The notes under the pieces were generated by a model. The model saw nothing but the letters and a program-made list of their open reading frames with translations, was not told the origin of the DNA and made no database searches. A stretch of DNA of 64,000 nt from Meghimatium bilineatum (lineage: Eukaryota; Mollusca; Gastropoda; Stylommatophora; Philomycidae): NCBI GenBank assembly GCA_034231615.1, contig CM067317.1:19241379-19305378 (forward strand), read 5' to 3'. The position numbers and the translations under genes are program-made. Of this stretch, positions 1 to 12,049 are shown piece by piece. Within the stretch, counting starts at the first letter, position 1, and each line of letters begins with the position of its first letter.

Positions 1-360
1 TCTCTACAGTAGAGACATTTGCTGGCGGAGAAGGTGGAAGATCGTAATATCGACAACGGCTTCGAATGCCTGAGTTGGAGAGGCCCCATATTGGGCCAAG
101 GGAGCACCGAGGACGGTAAATGATAAGCGACCAGAATCGACTCAGAAAACAATGGCAAACTACGAAGAAGTTAACATGCCAGGAAACTCATGATGACAAC
201 AAATAAGATTCAAGGATCTGGTGGCTGATCCCCCAGGCTGGACAGACCCAAAATAACTGGAGAAGAGAACGAGAGCAGTGCTAGTACTGGTAAATGTGAT
301 GACGGCCAAAAGCCCGACTGTGTTATCAAAGAAAACACAAAGCTCTAAAGAAGAGAAACA

Positions 361-1910
361 GACTACGAGTAGGCACATGGAATGTGCAAATCATGTATCA
401 AGGTAGACTTCAAATAGTACAGGGAGAGATGAAAAAAAACTGTAGTAGATATTATGGGAATATCAATGTACAGATGGGAAGGACAAGGACATTTCACAAC
501 ACCATCGGGAACAACTGTAATTATTTCAGGAAGAGAGGACAGAACAACGAGGAGTAGGCTTCATTTTGTACAAAGGACAGCAAGATCTATGCTAGGATAA
601 AACCCAATAAATGAGAGAATCATAAGTATAAGACAAACAAAAACACGAAACATCACAGAAAAATTTCAACCAGACACTTGAGCAATTGAAGACAAGTCAG
701 GAAACACTAACAGAAAATAAAGATATTCTAAACAGGTGGGAGAAATACAGTGGGGAAGTGTACGAAGATCCAAACATAGACACAGACTCAAACACAAATA
801 GAAACACATAACTTAAGTCAGAACCCATCATAGAAGAAGTATGCTAGGCAATTAAGACCTTAAAAACTGTCACCAGGATGCGACGAATTGGTAACTGAAT
901 TGATACAGGCAGGAGGAAAACCCAGTGCCATAGTGTACCATGCCTTATGTGTTAAGATCTAGAAAAGTGAAATATGAACAAAAGATTGGAAAAGATCAGT
1001 AAATATACCACTCATAAAGAAAGCAATTTAAAACTGCATGAATTATAGTCAATTGCACTGATCCGTCATTCCAGCAAGATACTTCTCAAGATAATCATGG
1101 AAAGAATTGAAAAACATATGAACAGAGAAATAAATATAGTTCAGGCAGGTTTTATACAGAACAGAGACACCAGGGATCACATCTTCAATATGAGAAATAT
1201 AATAAAGAAATGCAGAGAATTCAATGCAGACATATACACCTATTTCATTGACTACTCAAAGGCGTTTGACTGTGTAAAACACCAGAAATTATGGAACATT
1301 ATGGAAAACATGGGCTTACCGCACCATCACATATCGCTCATTAAAATGCTTTTATCAGACACAACAGGTTTATGTTCGTCTTTACGGAGAAACATCTGAC
1401 CGTTTTGAGGTCCAAAATTGAGTCAGACAGGGATGCATCCTCTTCTGTTGACAACTATTCACATTTATGCAGAAAACATCATGCGAAATGCACGAGAAGA
1501 CCCACGTTATGAACAGTTTCAAGCCCTTAATATCGGAGGGCACTAAATCTCAGAAATTATGTATGCAGATGACACTACACTAATATTAAGGAACTCCACA
1601 GGTTTAGAACAAATGATTATGTACGTCAAACATAGTGAGGTACAAAACCTTTTCCTCAATGAAAAAAGAAATACAACAATAATGCATGTAAGCAGAGATA
1701 CATTCCACCTACAAATAGTCATTGATACAGAGTAACTAGAAAATGTAAACAACTTTGAATATCTAGAATCTATCATCAACACCAAAGAAGATTGCTCGGC
1801 AGAGTTAAGAAAGAGATTAGCAATGGCACTACAAAAAACATCACAGATGAAAATCAATGACATAAAGCGTACAGAAAAACAAAGTTACAACTACTAAGAA
1901 GCTACATCTT
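361..1910 (+). pseudogene. RTE-type non-LTR retrotransposon, 5' and central part (endonuclease + RT), decayed
   Basis: Broken reading frames give a CFDP2-like AP endonuclease start (RVGTWNVQIMYQG near 361-405, then DIMGISMYRWEGQGHF near 450-490), a deletion around 650-690, then reverse transcriptase. RT motifs seen are AGFIQNRDTRDHIF and YFIDYSKAFDCVKHQKLW (1145-1290), MYADDTT with the catalytic YADD (about 1560), and FEYLESI near 1755. The longest open piece is 1097-1399. Many stops and frameshifts make it inactive. It is the host of an antisense insertion at 1911 and resumes at 2902. Bases 1-360 probably hold its upstream or 5' region but show no conserved motif. Confidence 0.85.
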
Positions 1911-2901
1911 GATTCTTGATTAGAAATTAGCTTCACAGCACGTGGGGCATTCCCATAAGTGCTTCGCTTTCTGTTACAGCAGCCATCCCAGTGTATGCAG
2001 ACTCAAAGTCCCGGCCAGGTGTTGATTGCGTGATCTTCGGGACCTTCCAAATAATGTACTTTTCCTTCCCTCTCCTCTAGATACTCCTATTTCTTACATT
2101 CTCTGTATGTATAAGTTTTCAGCCTCATTGACATCATCTGCATCTCAAAATGAATTTATTACTGCCTTGATTAAGTCTGCTTTATATCTTCTCAGCATTG
2201 TGCCGTCTATCGCCGCATTGCCTGCCAATAAGTCGACTCTCTCGTTTTCTCTGACCCCAGCATGACCAGGGCAGTATATATATGTAATGCAATGGACAAT
2301 TGAGTTGTTCAATAAGTCCCACCATGCTTTTCTCAGCATGTACTTTTCTATCATGCGCAGCATGCTTTGAGAATCTGTGAGTATTGCCGAGTGTGTTGAA
2401 GTATCAGTTATCAACATATTAAGTGCTGTTGTAACTCCATCCTCATGCTCGATGTGACAGGGAAGTATGATGAAGATTTCTCAACCAACTTCACGCCGTT
2501 TATTTAAGCAACAAAACCGCAACCGCTTTTATTTGTATTTCTGTTAACTGAGCCTTCTGTGTATATGATTATGTCTTGTGGTTTCGAGTGTAGCTTGACG
2601 AGTTCAGGCACTGCAAACTGGGCCCTGACACCCGTCCATTCTCGACACGCTTTATCTATTGTATTATTACTTTAGTCATTGATATGTCTACATCCATCCA
2701 CCCATTCACTTCCCTGTCCTATTTCTTCTAATTCAAATACTCTTCCCAGTCTGTCTTCAGCCTCTGCCATCGATGATCTGCCACGCTTGATTCTTTTTCC
2801 ATTTGACTCATCTAGACGTTGGTGTATTGAGTGGTGGTTTTTTTTTTGTGGTCACTTTAACGTACGACCTAACTTTTCCTACCTGATGTCGCACTCTAAT
2901 A
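1911..2901 (-). mobile_element. I/Nimb-like LINE 3' fragment (RNase H + CCHC-like end) inserted in the RTE element
   Basis: Read on the reverse strand it gives an RNase H domain: DIIIYTEGSVNRN (usual YTDGS, here D to E), SSMRMEL, ILTDSQSMLRMI, and YIYCPGHAGVRENERVDLLA (frame open 2145-2417). The usual C-terminal HLWECPTCCEA lies near 1935-1965. The 3' tail is a short repeat of ATCAAG units. The insert is flanked by CTACATCTT at 1902-1910 and 2902-2910, a 9-bp target-site duplication. It is 5'-truncated, as expected from target-primed reverse transcription. Confidence 0.85.
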
Positions 2902-3330
2902 CTACATCTTTTCAGTGGCAACATACGTGGACAATGATATCGACAATGAAAAAGAAATTGTTTGCATTCGAAATGAAATGCTATAGAAAGTTCCTAGGAA
3001 TATCATGGACAGAAATAAGAACTAACGCAGATGACCGCAAAGATCTGAACATAGAAGAAGTATGGCTCCTCAAAACTATTTTTAAAAAAACGTAAACGTA
3101 CATATTTCGGATAAATAAAAGGACACAATTGTTTGGAAAGATTCATCATGGAAGAGAAAGTTCCAGGTTAGAGAACAAGAGGCAGACCAAGACTACGATG
3201 GACACATGGCATCGAAGACCTTCTGAACCTGACACTGGAAGAAGTTGAGAAGCTCGCACAGAACAACGTTCTACAAAGAATACGTCACACAGAGAGAGTG
3301 AACACTTTCAATATTGTGGAGCTCCTTGAT
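2902..3330 (+). pseudogene. RTE-type retrotransposon C-terminal part, continuation of the 361-1910 copy
   Basis: After the second TSD copy the frame reads SYIFSVATY, then with a one-base shift WTMISTMKKKLFAFEMKCYR, FLGISWTEIR and LNIEEVWLLKTI (2935-3095). Then come FGKIHHGREK, TRGRPRLRWTHGIEDLLN and EKLAQN (3120-3300), the typical C-terminal tail of these LINEs. It joins the upstream piece exactly at the TSD, so the two were one element before the insertion. Confidence 0.85.
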
Positions 3331-3345
3331 TTCACGAGATCGACA

Positions 3346-4270
3346 GCAAAAAAATGCTGCTTAGTGGCACTTAGAATGGCAAGATTCTGACAACAAAAGA
3401 TCTGTTTTAATAGCACCTATAAATCAAGGCAAGGACAACAGAAGATATAGTTTAATAAACCTACCACTCAAGACACCGACAGCAAAATATCTGGTTTAAT
3501 GGCACTAAAAACTTCAATACTTAACACAATATCTGGTATAATTGCACTTAGAACTTCAAGATTCCGACAACAAAAGATCTAGTTTGTTAAAACTAAAAAC
3601 CGTTATACTTTGGTAGCAAAAAAAAAACTGGTTTAACGGTACTTACCACTTCAGTAAACAGGTAGCAAATTAATTATCTTCTTACTTAATGCCCATTAGA
3701 ATTTTGAGACTTGGACAGAAAAAGATCTGATTTAGTGACATTAAAAACTGTAATATTCTGGCAGCAAAAAATCTGATTCAAGGGCACTAACAACTTTAAA
3801 GATTCTGGCTCGAACAGATCTGGTTTACTGTCACTAACAACTTTAAAGATTCTGGCTCGAACAGATCTGGTTTACTGTCACTAACAACTTTAAAGATTCT
3901 TTCTCGAACAGATCTGGTTTACTGGCACACAAAATTGTAAGATTTTGATTGGAACAGATCTGGTTTACTGGTACTAACAACTTTAAATATTCTGACTGAA
4001 ACATATCTGGTTTACTGGCATTAAATATTTTAAGGTTCTGACTGAAACAGATCTAGTTTACTGGAGCTAAATCTTTAAGATTCTGCCAGGAAAAGATTTG
4101 GTTTTTTTGTCACTAAAATCGTCAACACATTGAATTGGAAAAAATCTGGTTTAATGGCACTAACAATTTTAAAGATTCTAACAGAAAAAGGTCTGGTTTA
4201 TAGGGCATTCATAACTTCACGACTCCAGCAACAAACTGAATATTAAAATAAGATGGGCCGACAATAATCT
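3346..4270. repeat. Degenerate 47-bp minisatellite
   Basis: About 17-18 units of 44-50 bp share the core AGATCTGGTTTA followed by a CACTAA-like stretch and AAAGATTCTG. The three units at about 3790-3930 are nearly identical (47 bp); outer units are more diverged, with one disrupted stretch near 3655-3720. It begins directly after the 3' end of the RTE-type copy. Confidence 0.85.
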
Positions 4271-4630
4271 CTCCAATATATCTGGCTTAGCAACAGAAAG
4301 GTAAGCTTCTTCACGAGGTGTTCTAGTAAAGGCGACGATTAACAGCAAAGTGAGACTAGATTAGTGAACAGAAATGCGAATAGCCTAACAAAGAAGCATT
4401 TATTAATCATAATTTATAATTGAGTGTTGATAAACAAGTCAGATAGAGAAGCATAGGTTTATTAAAAATATTCCATTGTAATTCTGTCTTTTAAAGAAGA
4501 GTAACAATACAATGCTAAAATAGAAAATTGGACTAGGTTGTACGAATATACCGATAGAAATATAAGCATAAGTTTTCATTATTTTATCTTTAAATCTTCA
4601 ATGATGTCAAAATTATCCTGTTCATTTACT

Positions 4631-5190
4631 TCACCAGTGACTTGAGATCAGTAGAGAGTTGGGAGATGAAAATAGCCCAGCAGGAGGGGGACTGTAGTAG
4701 ACGACAGCGTCGTATCTCGCATTGAGATTCATGTTATTGAGAGTCAGAGAAGATGTATCGCCTGTCACCAGGGCAAGGTTATTTACAGACAACTGCTTAA
4801 TTGGTTGGCTTTCCTCCACTGAGATGATGGTCCCAGAAATAATTGACGTTTGCAAACTAAACGAATTCAGAAGCAAAGGAATGTGAACTCTCAGCTGGAC
4901 TCCTTGATGTCACATATTTTTTTAATTTAGTAGGCGATGTTGCCTTTAGATCAAGTACAAAACAATATCTGTGTGTATGTTCTTTTGGGTGTGTTTTGAT
5001 GCGCCGCGGGTGAGCATTTCTAGGCTTGCTTGTTTCATTTTTAACTGTAACCTCTGCAGTTATTATGGGAGCAATTTCATTACCATGAAGGACGTGAGAA
5101 GTATATCTCAAGTTCCCGACTTGCCTTACATCGACGACGGCTTTTTGTACTTCACGATACTCGACGGGATGCAGTCGACTGCTGAATTAT
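4631..5190 (-). other. Unrecognised exon-like reading frames
   Basis: Two overlapping reverse-strand frames look less random than most in the window. One is open from about 5190 to 4857 and includes VRQVGNLRYTSHVLHGNEIA and AEVTVKNETSK. The other, 4876-4631, includes SVNNLALVTGDTSSLTLNNM and ARYDAVVYYSPPPAG. The local sequence is more GC-rich and less repetitive than its surroundings. The frames meet near 4860, so it could be one decayed coding unit or two exons. I recognise no family; a chance origin is possible. Confidence 0.3.
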
Positions 5191-5199
5191 CCAAGTGAC

Positions 5200-5700
5200 A
5201 CAAACTTAAATACTGCCAGCAACAACAAAATGGATATAGATATGACTACAAGTGCTCTAGTTTTAAATAAAGTTCAGAGCCGAACCATTTGAAAATAATA
5301 TATATATTTCAATTCCACCTTAATGATCGCAGGGAAGCACTGTCAACAAAATGTAGATTTTTCTGGTTTAGTTGTAATGTATTATTGTTTATTTTTTTAA
5401 TTATTTTTGAATATATATATATATATATATAAGGGTATGCAAATAATCAAATAAATAGCACATCAACGAAATATATCACATAAATACTCGTATCATATAA
5501 GAAAATTACCATAATAAATAAATTCACTAAGTATCAAAGAAATATAATATCACACAAATTTTACATAAGAATCGCATTAAATAAATATCAAATAAATATC
5601 ATATCAAATAAATATCATACTAAATAAAACCATCTTACAAATAATTTGTCCCACTCATTGCTTTTGTGTTGATTATAAAAGCACAAAGGTCTGTATTTTT
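5200..5700. repeat. AT-rich stretch with (AT)n microsatellite
   Basis: A pure AT run lies at about 5410-5431. From 5450 to 5640 there are degenerate repeats built from AAATAAATATCATATC-like words. No coding signal is seen. Confidence 0.7.
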
Positions 5701-5759
5701 TCTCTCTATTAGGCAAAGTTTTCTAAGCTAAAGTTAATCCATAGTGTTTAATTGTGGCA

Positions 5760-6790
5760 GCGGTGTGAGATGTTAGCGACCTCACATTTCAGTTGCTCTG
5801 CTATATGAGTCATCTCCTCTCCCTCAGATCTTTACTTCTCGGAAAGATCCTTTACCAAATTAAGGCTGGGTCGACTCGGGAGCATAAAACCCAGGATCAC
5901 TCATATGCGGCGGAAAAGAAGAAGGAATAAAAGGACTGAGAGAGATTGGCATTAAGTTGAAACTATTTAACAACATAACACGCAAAGGGTTTTGTATTGC
6001 TCTCGTCCAATCCAAGGATTAGCAGATAGACAAAATTCTAAAAACACTTTTCTTTGTGCATCTTGGTAACATATGGCTTCATAGCTCGCGAGAACCATTT
6101 GGCTAACTTTCTATGGATCGTGTCAGGCAGTGCTCACCGATATCTGCTTGTATATGGACAACCAAAGTCCATGATACCTACCTTTTCCACAAAGTATTGA
6201 ATTTTTGCAGCACAATTTAAGATGACAACGCCTAGCCTGGACATCCAGGTTGAAATTTCTAACCGCTCAGGTTTATGACATTCAGAGACACAGGTCCTAT
6301 ATAGTGAGTGCAACGTATTTGGTATGCACAGCTATTAATGCAAGAAGTGGCTCACTCGTGAAAGTGGTATACGGAAGCCATGTCTATAGAAATGTTCACG
6401 AATGAAAAGATGCTTAAACCATCTTCCAGAAGAACGTGGAAGGAAGCATGTCGTCCAAGTTCTAAAAATGTGAGTGTAAACTCCAACATATACGAGGCGT
6501 TAACAAAACTTCGGTTTGGGAAACTCAGGAGCCATAGCCTATCTCTACATTCAAGCGGTCTTAATGCCGAAACCAGGCTCTCAGATAAACGAAAGGTTTA
6601 CATATCGCTGGCACAATGGGCAATCGACCGTCTAAATACACAAGGAAGTTTCATTAGGTACGGAACACCTCGTACGAGATTGCCGCAGTCGACCCAAGCT
6701 AGAGCCTCATCTCACCGCTTCCACTTCGGAAACTCTCACCCATTGATATATTTTTATCCGCAAAAATTTCGCGGCCACAGAGGGTAATAA
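5760..6790. other. Moderate-GC unassigned stretch with one open frame (6380-6787, +)
   Basis: The stretch is less AT-rich than its flanks. A 135-codon forward frame at 6380-6787 is serine/arginine-rich (RTWKEACRPSSKNVSV, LSDKRKVYISLAQWAIDRL) and matches no family I know. The part at 5760-5930 ends in a GGAAAAGAAGAAGG-type tail, which hints at an old SINE-like insertion. I see no RT, RNase H or transposase motif. Confidence 0.3.
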
Positions 6791-7559
6791 TCAATTGTTT
6801 ACATATACCTGATTAGCGGCATTGAGTTGATACACACGTCTGACTAGCCGCATATAGGAATGTTCTCCCAGGCTAGAGATGTTCATAAGAATTAAAGGCA
6901 TGTCGAAAAGGTATATAGTAAAGCAAAATGAATTAAACAGGTTACTTAAAACACTTACCTTGCCTATGAATAAAAATATATACAAAAGTATATATTAAAA
7001 AAACATACAATAAAACTAAACAGGACAATTCTCCGCGTATCGGCTCAAATGGAACCTTTTTCAAGAGACAAACAACAGTAAGCAACACAATAATAAACAG
7101 AATAGATGACTTAGCTTGTCTAGAGCCACGTCTCAAAAACATAAAACCACGTCACCATGACGCAGGATTGGAAATACATCTAGTAAAAGAGAAAATGCGT
7201 GCATTCATTATAAACAAACTGGAAAGTGGGAAATTAGAGGCAATATAGATGTGGTTTATAATGAATGCAAGAATAATATAAGATTAAGACCCCTTTTGTC
7301 ACTTTATCAGACAGGCAGGTTTTAAGAACATAGTCACAACAGGCAAGACTGAAGGGAACAGAGATAGATGGGGACAACGTGAGAAAATATTAGTTTGACA
7401 ACCTAGCAAGGCATGGAAACAACAACGATCCTGATAACAATACTGTGGACAGAGAGCCATGGTCGCCTACGCCAACCAGAATGGCATATGATAATGATTG
7501 ATTAGTAATGATGAGGTTGTGTGGTGGTGGGGTGAGTGGGTTTGGGGAAGGAAGGATAC

Positions 7560-7839
7560 AAGAATAATCATCATTTGAAAACGCATGGAATGAATGTCGA
7601 ACAAAATATAGACATAAACATATATATACAACTACACCTAAACATACATAGAAATGTATACACACACCAAGACTTAAGAAATAAATATATAACAAAATGG
7701 ACACAGATGTGTGAAGGACACCCACACAAAATGCACAGGCATGTAAATGTATCCACACATAGGAAAGGGTTCACACCAGAATAGGCATACATATTGACAC
7801 AGAATGGAGATACGTGCATTAACATAAACAAGCGCTCAC

Positions 7840-7910
<71 letters not shown>

Positions 7911-8130
7911 TGAACATGCATCCACATAAACACTTTCTCACATAACTAAAAAAAATAACATGAACATTTGCACACATAGAAACATATACATATATTGATA
8001 TAAATATAAACGTTCGTTCACATAAAGATAATGCTATAACAACTGCATATGTATACATACAAATGTGTGGCCCAAAGTAATTGTGTGGATACATAGAACC
8101 ATGTAAAACAAATTGCATATACAAATAACT
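7560..8130. repeat. CA/TA-rich low-complexity region with long (TA)n
   Basis: Short ACATA/CACACA words dominate, with a pure TA microsatellite at 7844-7906. Reverse-strand frames rich in YIYIYI here are translations of this repeat, not genes. Confidence 0.85.
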
Positions 8131-8415
8131 ATACAGGTGTGGGCACCCACCGAAGAGACAACTGCAATAACACCGAGGAAATCAAAGTCTAAATATGTAA
8201 ATGATTGAACAATAACAATATGACATTCTAATGTATAATTGATGGACTAGAGTACAAAATAATCACATGTTGACATACACAATTGAAAGAAGACATAAAG
8301 GAAATATATAGAAGTACGGCAAACACAAAAATAATTACTCACGAAAGTGTACAAAGACAAATAATTACAAGAATTCGTGCAATACGGGAGTAGAGGGTAT
8401 AAAGAAAAGGAGGGT

Positions 8416-9553
8416 AACTCAAACAAAACGGTGATTAATGTTAATTCCGTGTTGTTGTAAGACTCCCATATGGCAAATTAGACGATATTCCAAGGACTGA
8501 CGTTTCCGGTCACCGGTATAACAACGTAACAAACATTACAGAGACATCAGAGCTACCATGATGTGACGGGCTGTTAAAATGATTAGCCACTGTGGAGTCA
8601 CGATGATTCGTGATATCTCTCAAATGTTCGGCGAATCTATCAGCTAAACGTCTACCAGTCTCACCAATATACTTCATATCACAACGCTTACATATGATAG
8701 AGTATATTAAATTACGGGACAAACATAAAAAAGAATCATGAATATCAAAGTGTGATTTAGGAAACTGTAACATGGGAGTGAGAATAACAAAAGGGCAAGT
8801 CAAACAATTTCGATGACAAGGGACAGTTCCTAGTTGACCTGCAGAAGTGCGCAGACGAGAATGAACTAAGAGATCACGAAGGTTTCTGTCCCTCCGAAAA
8901 GCTACTAGTGGAAGAGAGGGAAATGCAGGACTGGAGATGGGATCTAACTGGAGGATAGAGAATTGTTGTAATAGGATACGTAGTGCCGGCATATTATGAG
9001 GATGAAAAGTGATAGCCAGTATTGGGCGATCAGAGGTATGTTTAATAGATGGTACGAGGGCCACTGAGCGGGAAATAGTAAGAACACGTTGTAAAGCTGA
9101 TGACAGGATATCTTCAGGGTAAAAGCGACGGCGAAAAAAAATCCAGCATCTTATGAGCTTGAACCTGGAAATCAACATCGTCTTGGCAGAGACAACGAAG
9201 ACGAAGCAGCTGCGAAAAAGGGAGGGCATGACGACAAGACCTTGGGTGAGATGATGTATAAAGAAGAAAACTATGAGAGGCCGTAGGCTTATAATGTACA
9301 GAAGTGGTAAGGGATGTGGATCCTATGGAAACACAAATGTCAAGGAAGTTCACAGATGTGGAGGAAATAAGAGAGGTAAATTTAATAGCTGGATGGAAAA
9401 CACTCACAAAGTCAATGAAAAGGTTGAGGTTATCAAGAGAGATATCAGTAACCCCAATTCCATCGTCTATGTAGCGATGGAATATGGAAGGGACAGGGCC
9501 CTGATTAATGCGAAAAGGTATATGCTGTCTATAATGCGAAACTTAAAGGTTGC
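8416..9553 (-). mobile_element. Penelope-like element: RT C-terminus + GIY-YIG endonuclease, frameshifted
   Basis: The reverse strand reads RINQGPVPSIFHRYIDDGIG at 9510-9460, carrying the RT catalytic YIDD. Next come FLDICVSIGSTSLTTSVHYK and PFSQLLRLRCLCQDD, a linker with CHRNCLTCPFV, and a GIY-YIG nuclease with LIYSIICKRC then KYIGETGRRLADRFAEH (8710-8630). An indel in the A8 run at 9134-9141 breaks RT from linker. A second shift near 8515 separates the last segment (LEYRLICHMGVLQQHGIN), which ends at a stop near 8416. The N-terminal half of the RT is absent. RT plus GIY-YIG is diagnostic of this class. 8130-8416 is probably its 3' UTR. Confidence 0.93.
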
Positions 9554-9559
9554 ACACCA

Positions 9560-11040
9560 TACTTAACATTCCTGACTTAAACTACACGAAATTCTTTCTA
9601 TTTATTTTAGAGATAACTGAAACAAACGTACTAATTAAAAAAAACTGTCCACGAGTATTGATCACATCAAAAGTGTAGATTCGGAATAAGTTGCAACAAC
9701 AGGCAAAATTGAGGCAATAGAGACAGAGGATGTAAAGTAGAGATGATGCTAAATATGTTGACTTCATGTCTTGTAGAAAGTCAGAAGAGGATTGAGGAGC
9801 TAATCGTAACCAATCATAAAAATATAACACCTACAAGCAGAAGTACAGCATGCCTCTTTACGTCATGTATTTGATTATAGCTGTGTTTTTGTTGGTCACT
9901 ATTTTATATACTTTGTGTCGTATGCCATGCCGACCAATGAAATGAACGGAAATAATTGAAAACATGACGTCAATAGGCTTATTTTGATTGTGCTCATAAG
10001 TCTTAACATTATAGTAGCCACGAACTAATATACAATACTTTGTATAGCATATTTTTTATTATCAATGACCACCTACGCCACTAGCTACGACACGTGATGA
10101 TGATGATTTCATTTCTGAAGTTATTCTCCTTATTTTCTTTCATTCTCTAAGAATGTCAACATTTGGCAGAGTTTGCAATACCGGAGATGAAATATCACAC
10201 TTATAGAGGGTCAGGTCACTAGCAGCAAGACACATTCGTTTACTAGGTTCCCACGGAGTGCATCCAGGAAAAAAGCTGTCCATTCATGTTTGCTAGAAGT
10301 CACTGAAGTATGTTCAAAAGAAAAAGAACATATCTTACAAAATACACTCCTTGTAGTTATACAACACACTAAATAATTTTATCGGAACATCGTTTTAATA
10401 TTATAATTGTTAAAAAAAAAACGGGGTTTTTTTCAGAAAAAAATGTGTATACTTTTGTAAACATCGATTGACAATTTAGAGATGTTCAGTGCTATAACTA
10501 CAACTTTGGTAGTCGGGCATACGGGACACGTTTCGATGGGTTTCTTTTGTAAATGTTGATTCCTTCGTGGTGATAAGAATGCACATGAGCTATATTTCTC
10601 AGTGTGGTAAACAGAACATTGTAACGTATTCCGTGTCAATGTATTTGATGGCCATGGGAAGAGATTTCAAGCAAAGAATAGAACACGATATATGGCTAAA
10701 TGTTGTGATAATGGTTATAAGTTGTATTCGAGAGATATTGTGTCGTATCCTACCATAATTTAAATACATTGGAAGAACATCAAGAGTATAGATGAATGAA
10801 CAGACATACGAGTGATGTTAATAGACAAACTTGTTCTCATGAATGAATGCAACCGTGGAAACCTGATTCGTGTGAAGTGTTTATTCCCAGCGAGTGAATG
10901 TTGAATCTAGAGTGTTTGGTAATTAGAATAGGTTGCTTTTGTTCCAGCTTCCAATGTTTGGATTTATTTCTTTGACACCATGAATAAATTTCTGCAAATA
11001 AGAATTGCCTAAAATAGCATGTTGTTTATAGTTTCGGCTA
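9560..11040. other. No recognisable feature
   Basis: AT-rich DNA with only short frames (for example 9582-9830 on the reverse strand and 10567-10758 forward) that lack motifs and are compatible with chance. Nothing else is seen. Confidence 0.5.
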
Positions 11041-11043
11041 CTC

Positions 11044-11235
11044 TGCCAAGTTAGGGGATGTCCATAGATTACGTCATTAATTATGTCAAGTTAGGGGATG
11101 TCCATAGATTACGTCATTAATTATGTCAAGTTAGGGGATGTCCATAGATTACGTCATTAATTCTGTCAAGTTAGGAATGTCCATAGATTATGTTATAAAT
11201 TCTATCAAGTTACGGGATCTCCATAGATTACGTCA
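11044..11235. repeat. 40-bp tandem repeat, about 4.7 copies
   Basis: The unit carries TTAGGGGATGTCCATAGATT followed by ACGTCATTAATT. The first three copies are almost identical; the last two have drifted and shortened. The core equals the terminal segment of the MITE-like sequence that follows. Confidence 0.9.
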
Positions 11236-11530
11236 ACAATTAAGAAGGGAAGGACCGGGAGAAGGGGGTCTGAACAAGTTTTGACAATTTTTTTTTACAA
11301 GGGGTATGGAGTTAACAAAAGATTGGGTCAAATATACAGGTTTTTAAATACAATTAAATAGTTTGAATTTCATTTTTTTGTCTAATCATGTGAAACAAAA
11401 CATGTATTTTTGTCGTACATATTATGGTAAATAATTCTTTAGGAGGGGGTCTTGAGGGGGAGGGGGAGGTGGTAAAATATTTTGATATAATTTAAGCAAG
11501 GGGAGGGGTGTACCTTATTTCTTGACAGTG
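11206..11530 (+). mobile_element. MITE-like DNA transposon fragment (GTCCATAGATTACGTCA end) with purine-rich body
   Basis: The end sequence CTCCATAGATTACGTCAACA is followed by AATTAAGAAGGGAAGGA and G-rich tracts (11250-11270, 11441-11515). A homologous copy lies on the reverse strand at 47165-47240 with a similar order: end motif, AATTAAG, G tract, GTTCTGAA. The far terminus was not located, so superfamily is not assigned. Reverse-strand frames over the purine tracts are not credible genes. Confidence 0.5.
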
Positions 11531-11689
11531 ACAATCTAGCATGTACTGATAAAAAGCTAAGGAAGTTTGGCGAGAGAGTTGACTGTCTCACATTATAGGT
11601 AAAAGTAATGTTGAGATTATGTGTACTGGGGGGGGGAGAGAATTGAATGTGTGACTTCATAGGTAAAAGTAATTCAAAAGCAATTTTGA

Positions 11690-11990
11690 GATCAGATGCG
11701 ACAAAGAAGAAATCGCCGGTGCCATTGCAAAACTGTAGGGGATGATGGAATGAACGATGTCGTCTTCTTTCCTGTTCTCCATACAAAGTCAAATATTGAT
11801 ATGGATTTCATCAGTGATGAAACTGTACTTTGATCACCAGCCCAGAGACAGGTCCGTAAAGCGTGCCCTTCAGAGTTATTTTTGATGTTCACAGTTTTCT
11901 TCTTCTGGTGGCATACAGTGGGCAGATATGTAAAATATGTTCTGTATTTTCTGGAGATTATCCACACGGGTGCATATCGGAATCACCAAC
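11690..11990 (-). pseudogene. Possible jockey-like LINE fragment (region after RT)
   Basis: The reverse-strand frame contains EGHALRTCLWAGDQSTVSSL, resembling the conserved LR.CLGA...T segment after the RT domain in jockey-like elements. The match is short, so the call is tentative. Confidence 0.4.
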
Positions 11991-12049
11991 TACAAACTCC
12001 CCTTTCATGTGTTGTTTGATTTTGTTGTGACTAAAAATGACAAACTATA

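Noticed and set aside
3346-4270. CRISPR-like array of repeats and spacers
   Set aside because: Whole 47-bp units vary together; there are no constant repeats separated by unique spacers and the DNA is eukaryotic.
6380-6787. 135-codon forward frame as a host gene
   Set aside because: No family, no start or splice context and no conservation evidence; kept only as an unassigned frame.
7571-8124. Reverse frames with long YIYIYI tracts
   Set aside because: Direct translation of the (TA)n microsatellite and CA/TA-rich flanks.
11439-11792. Proline/serine-rich reverse frame
   Set aside because: Comes from purine-rich G tracts of the MITE-like region.
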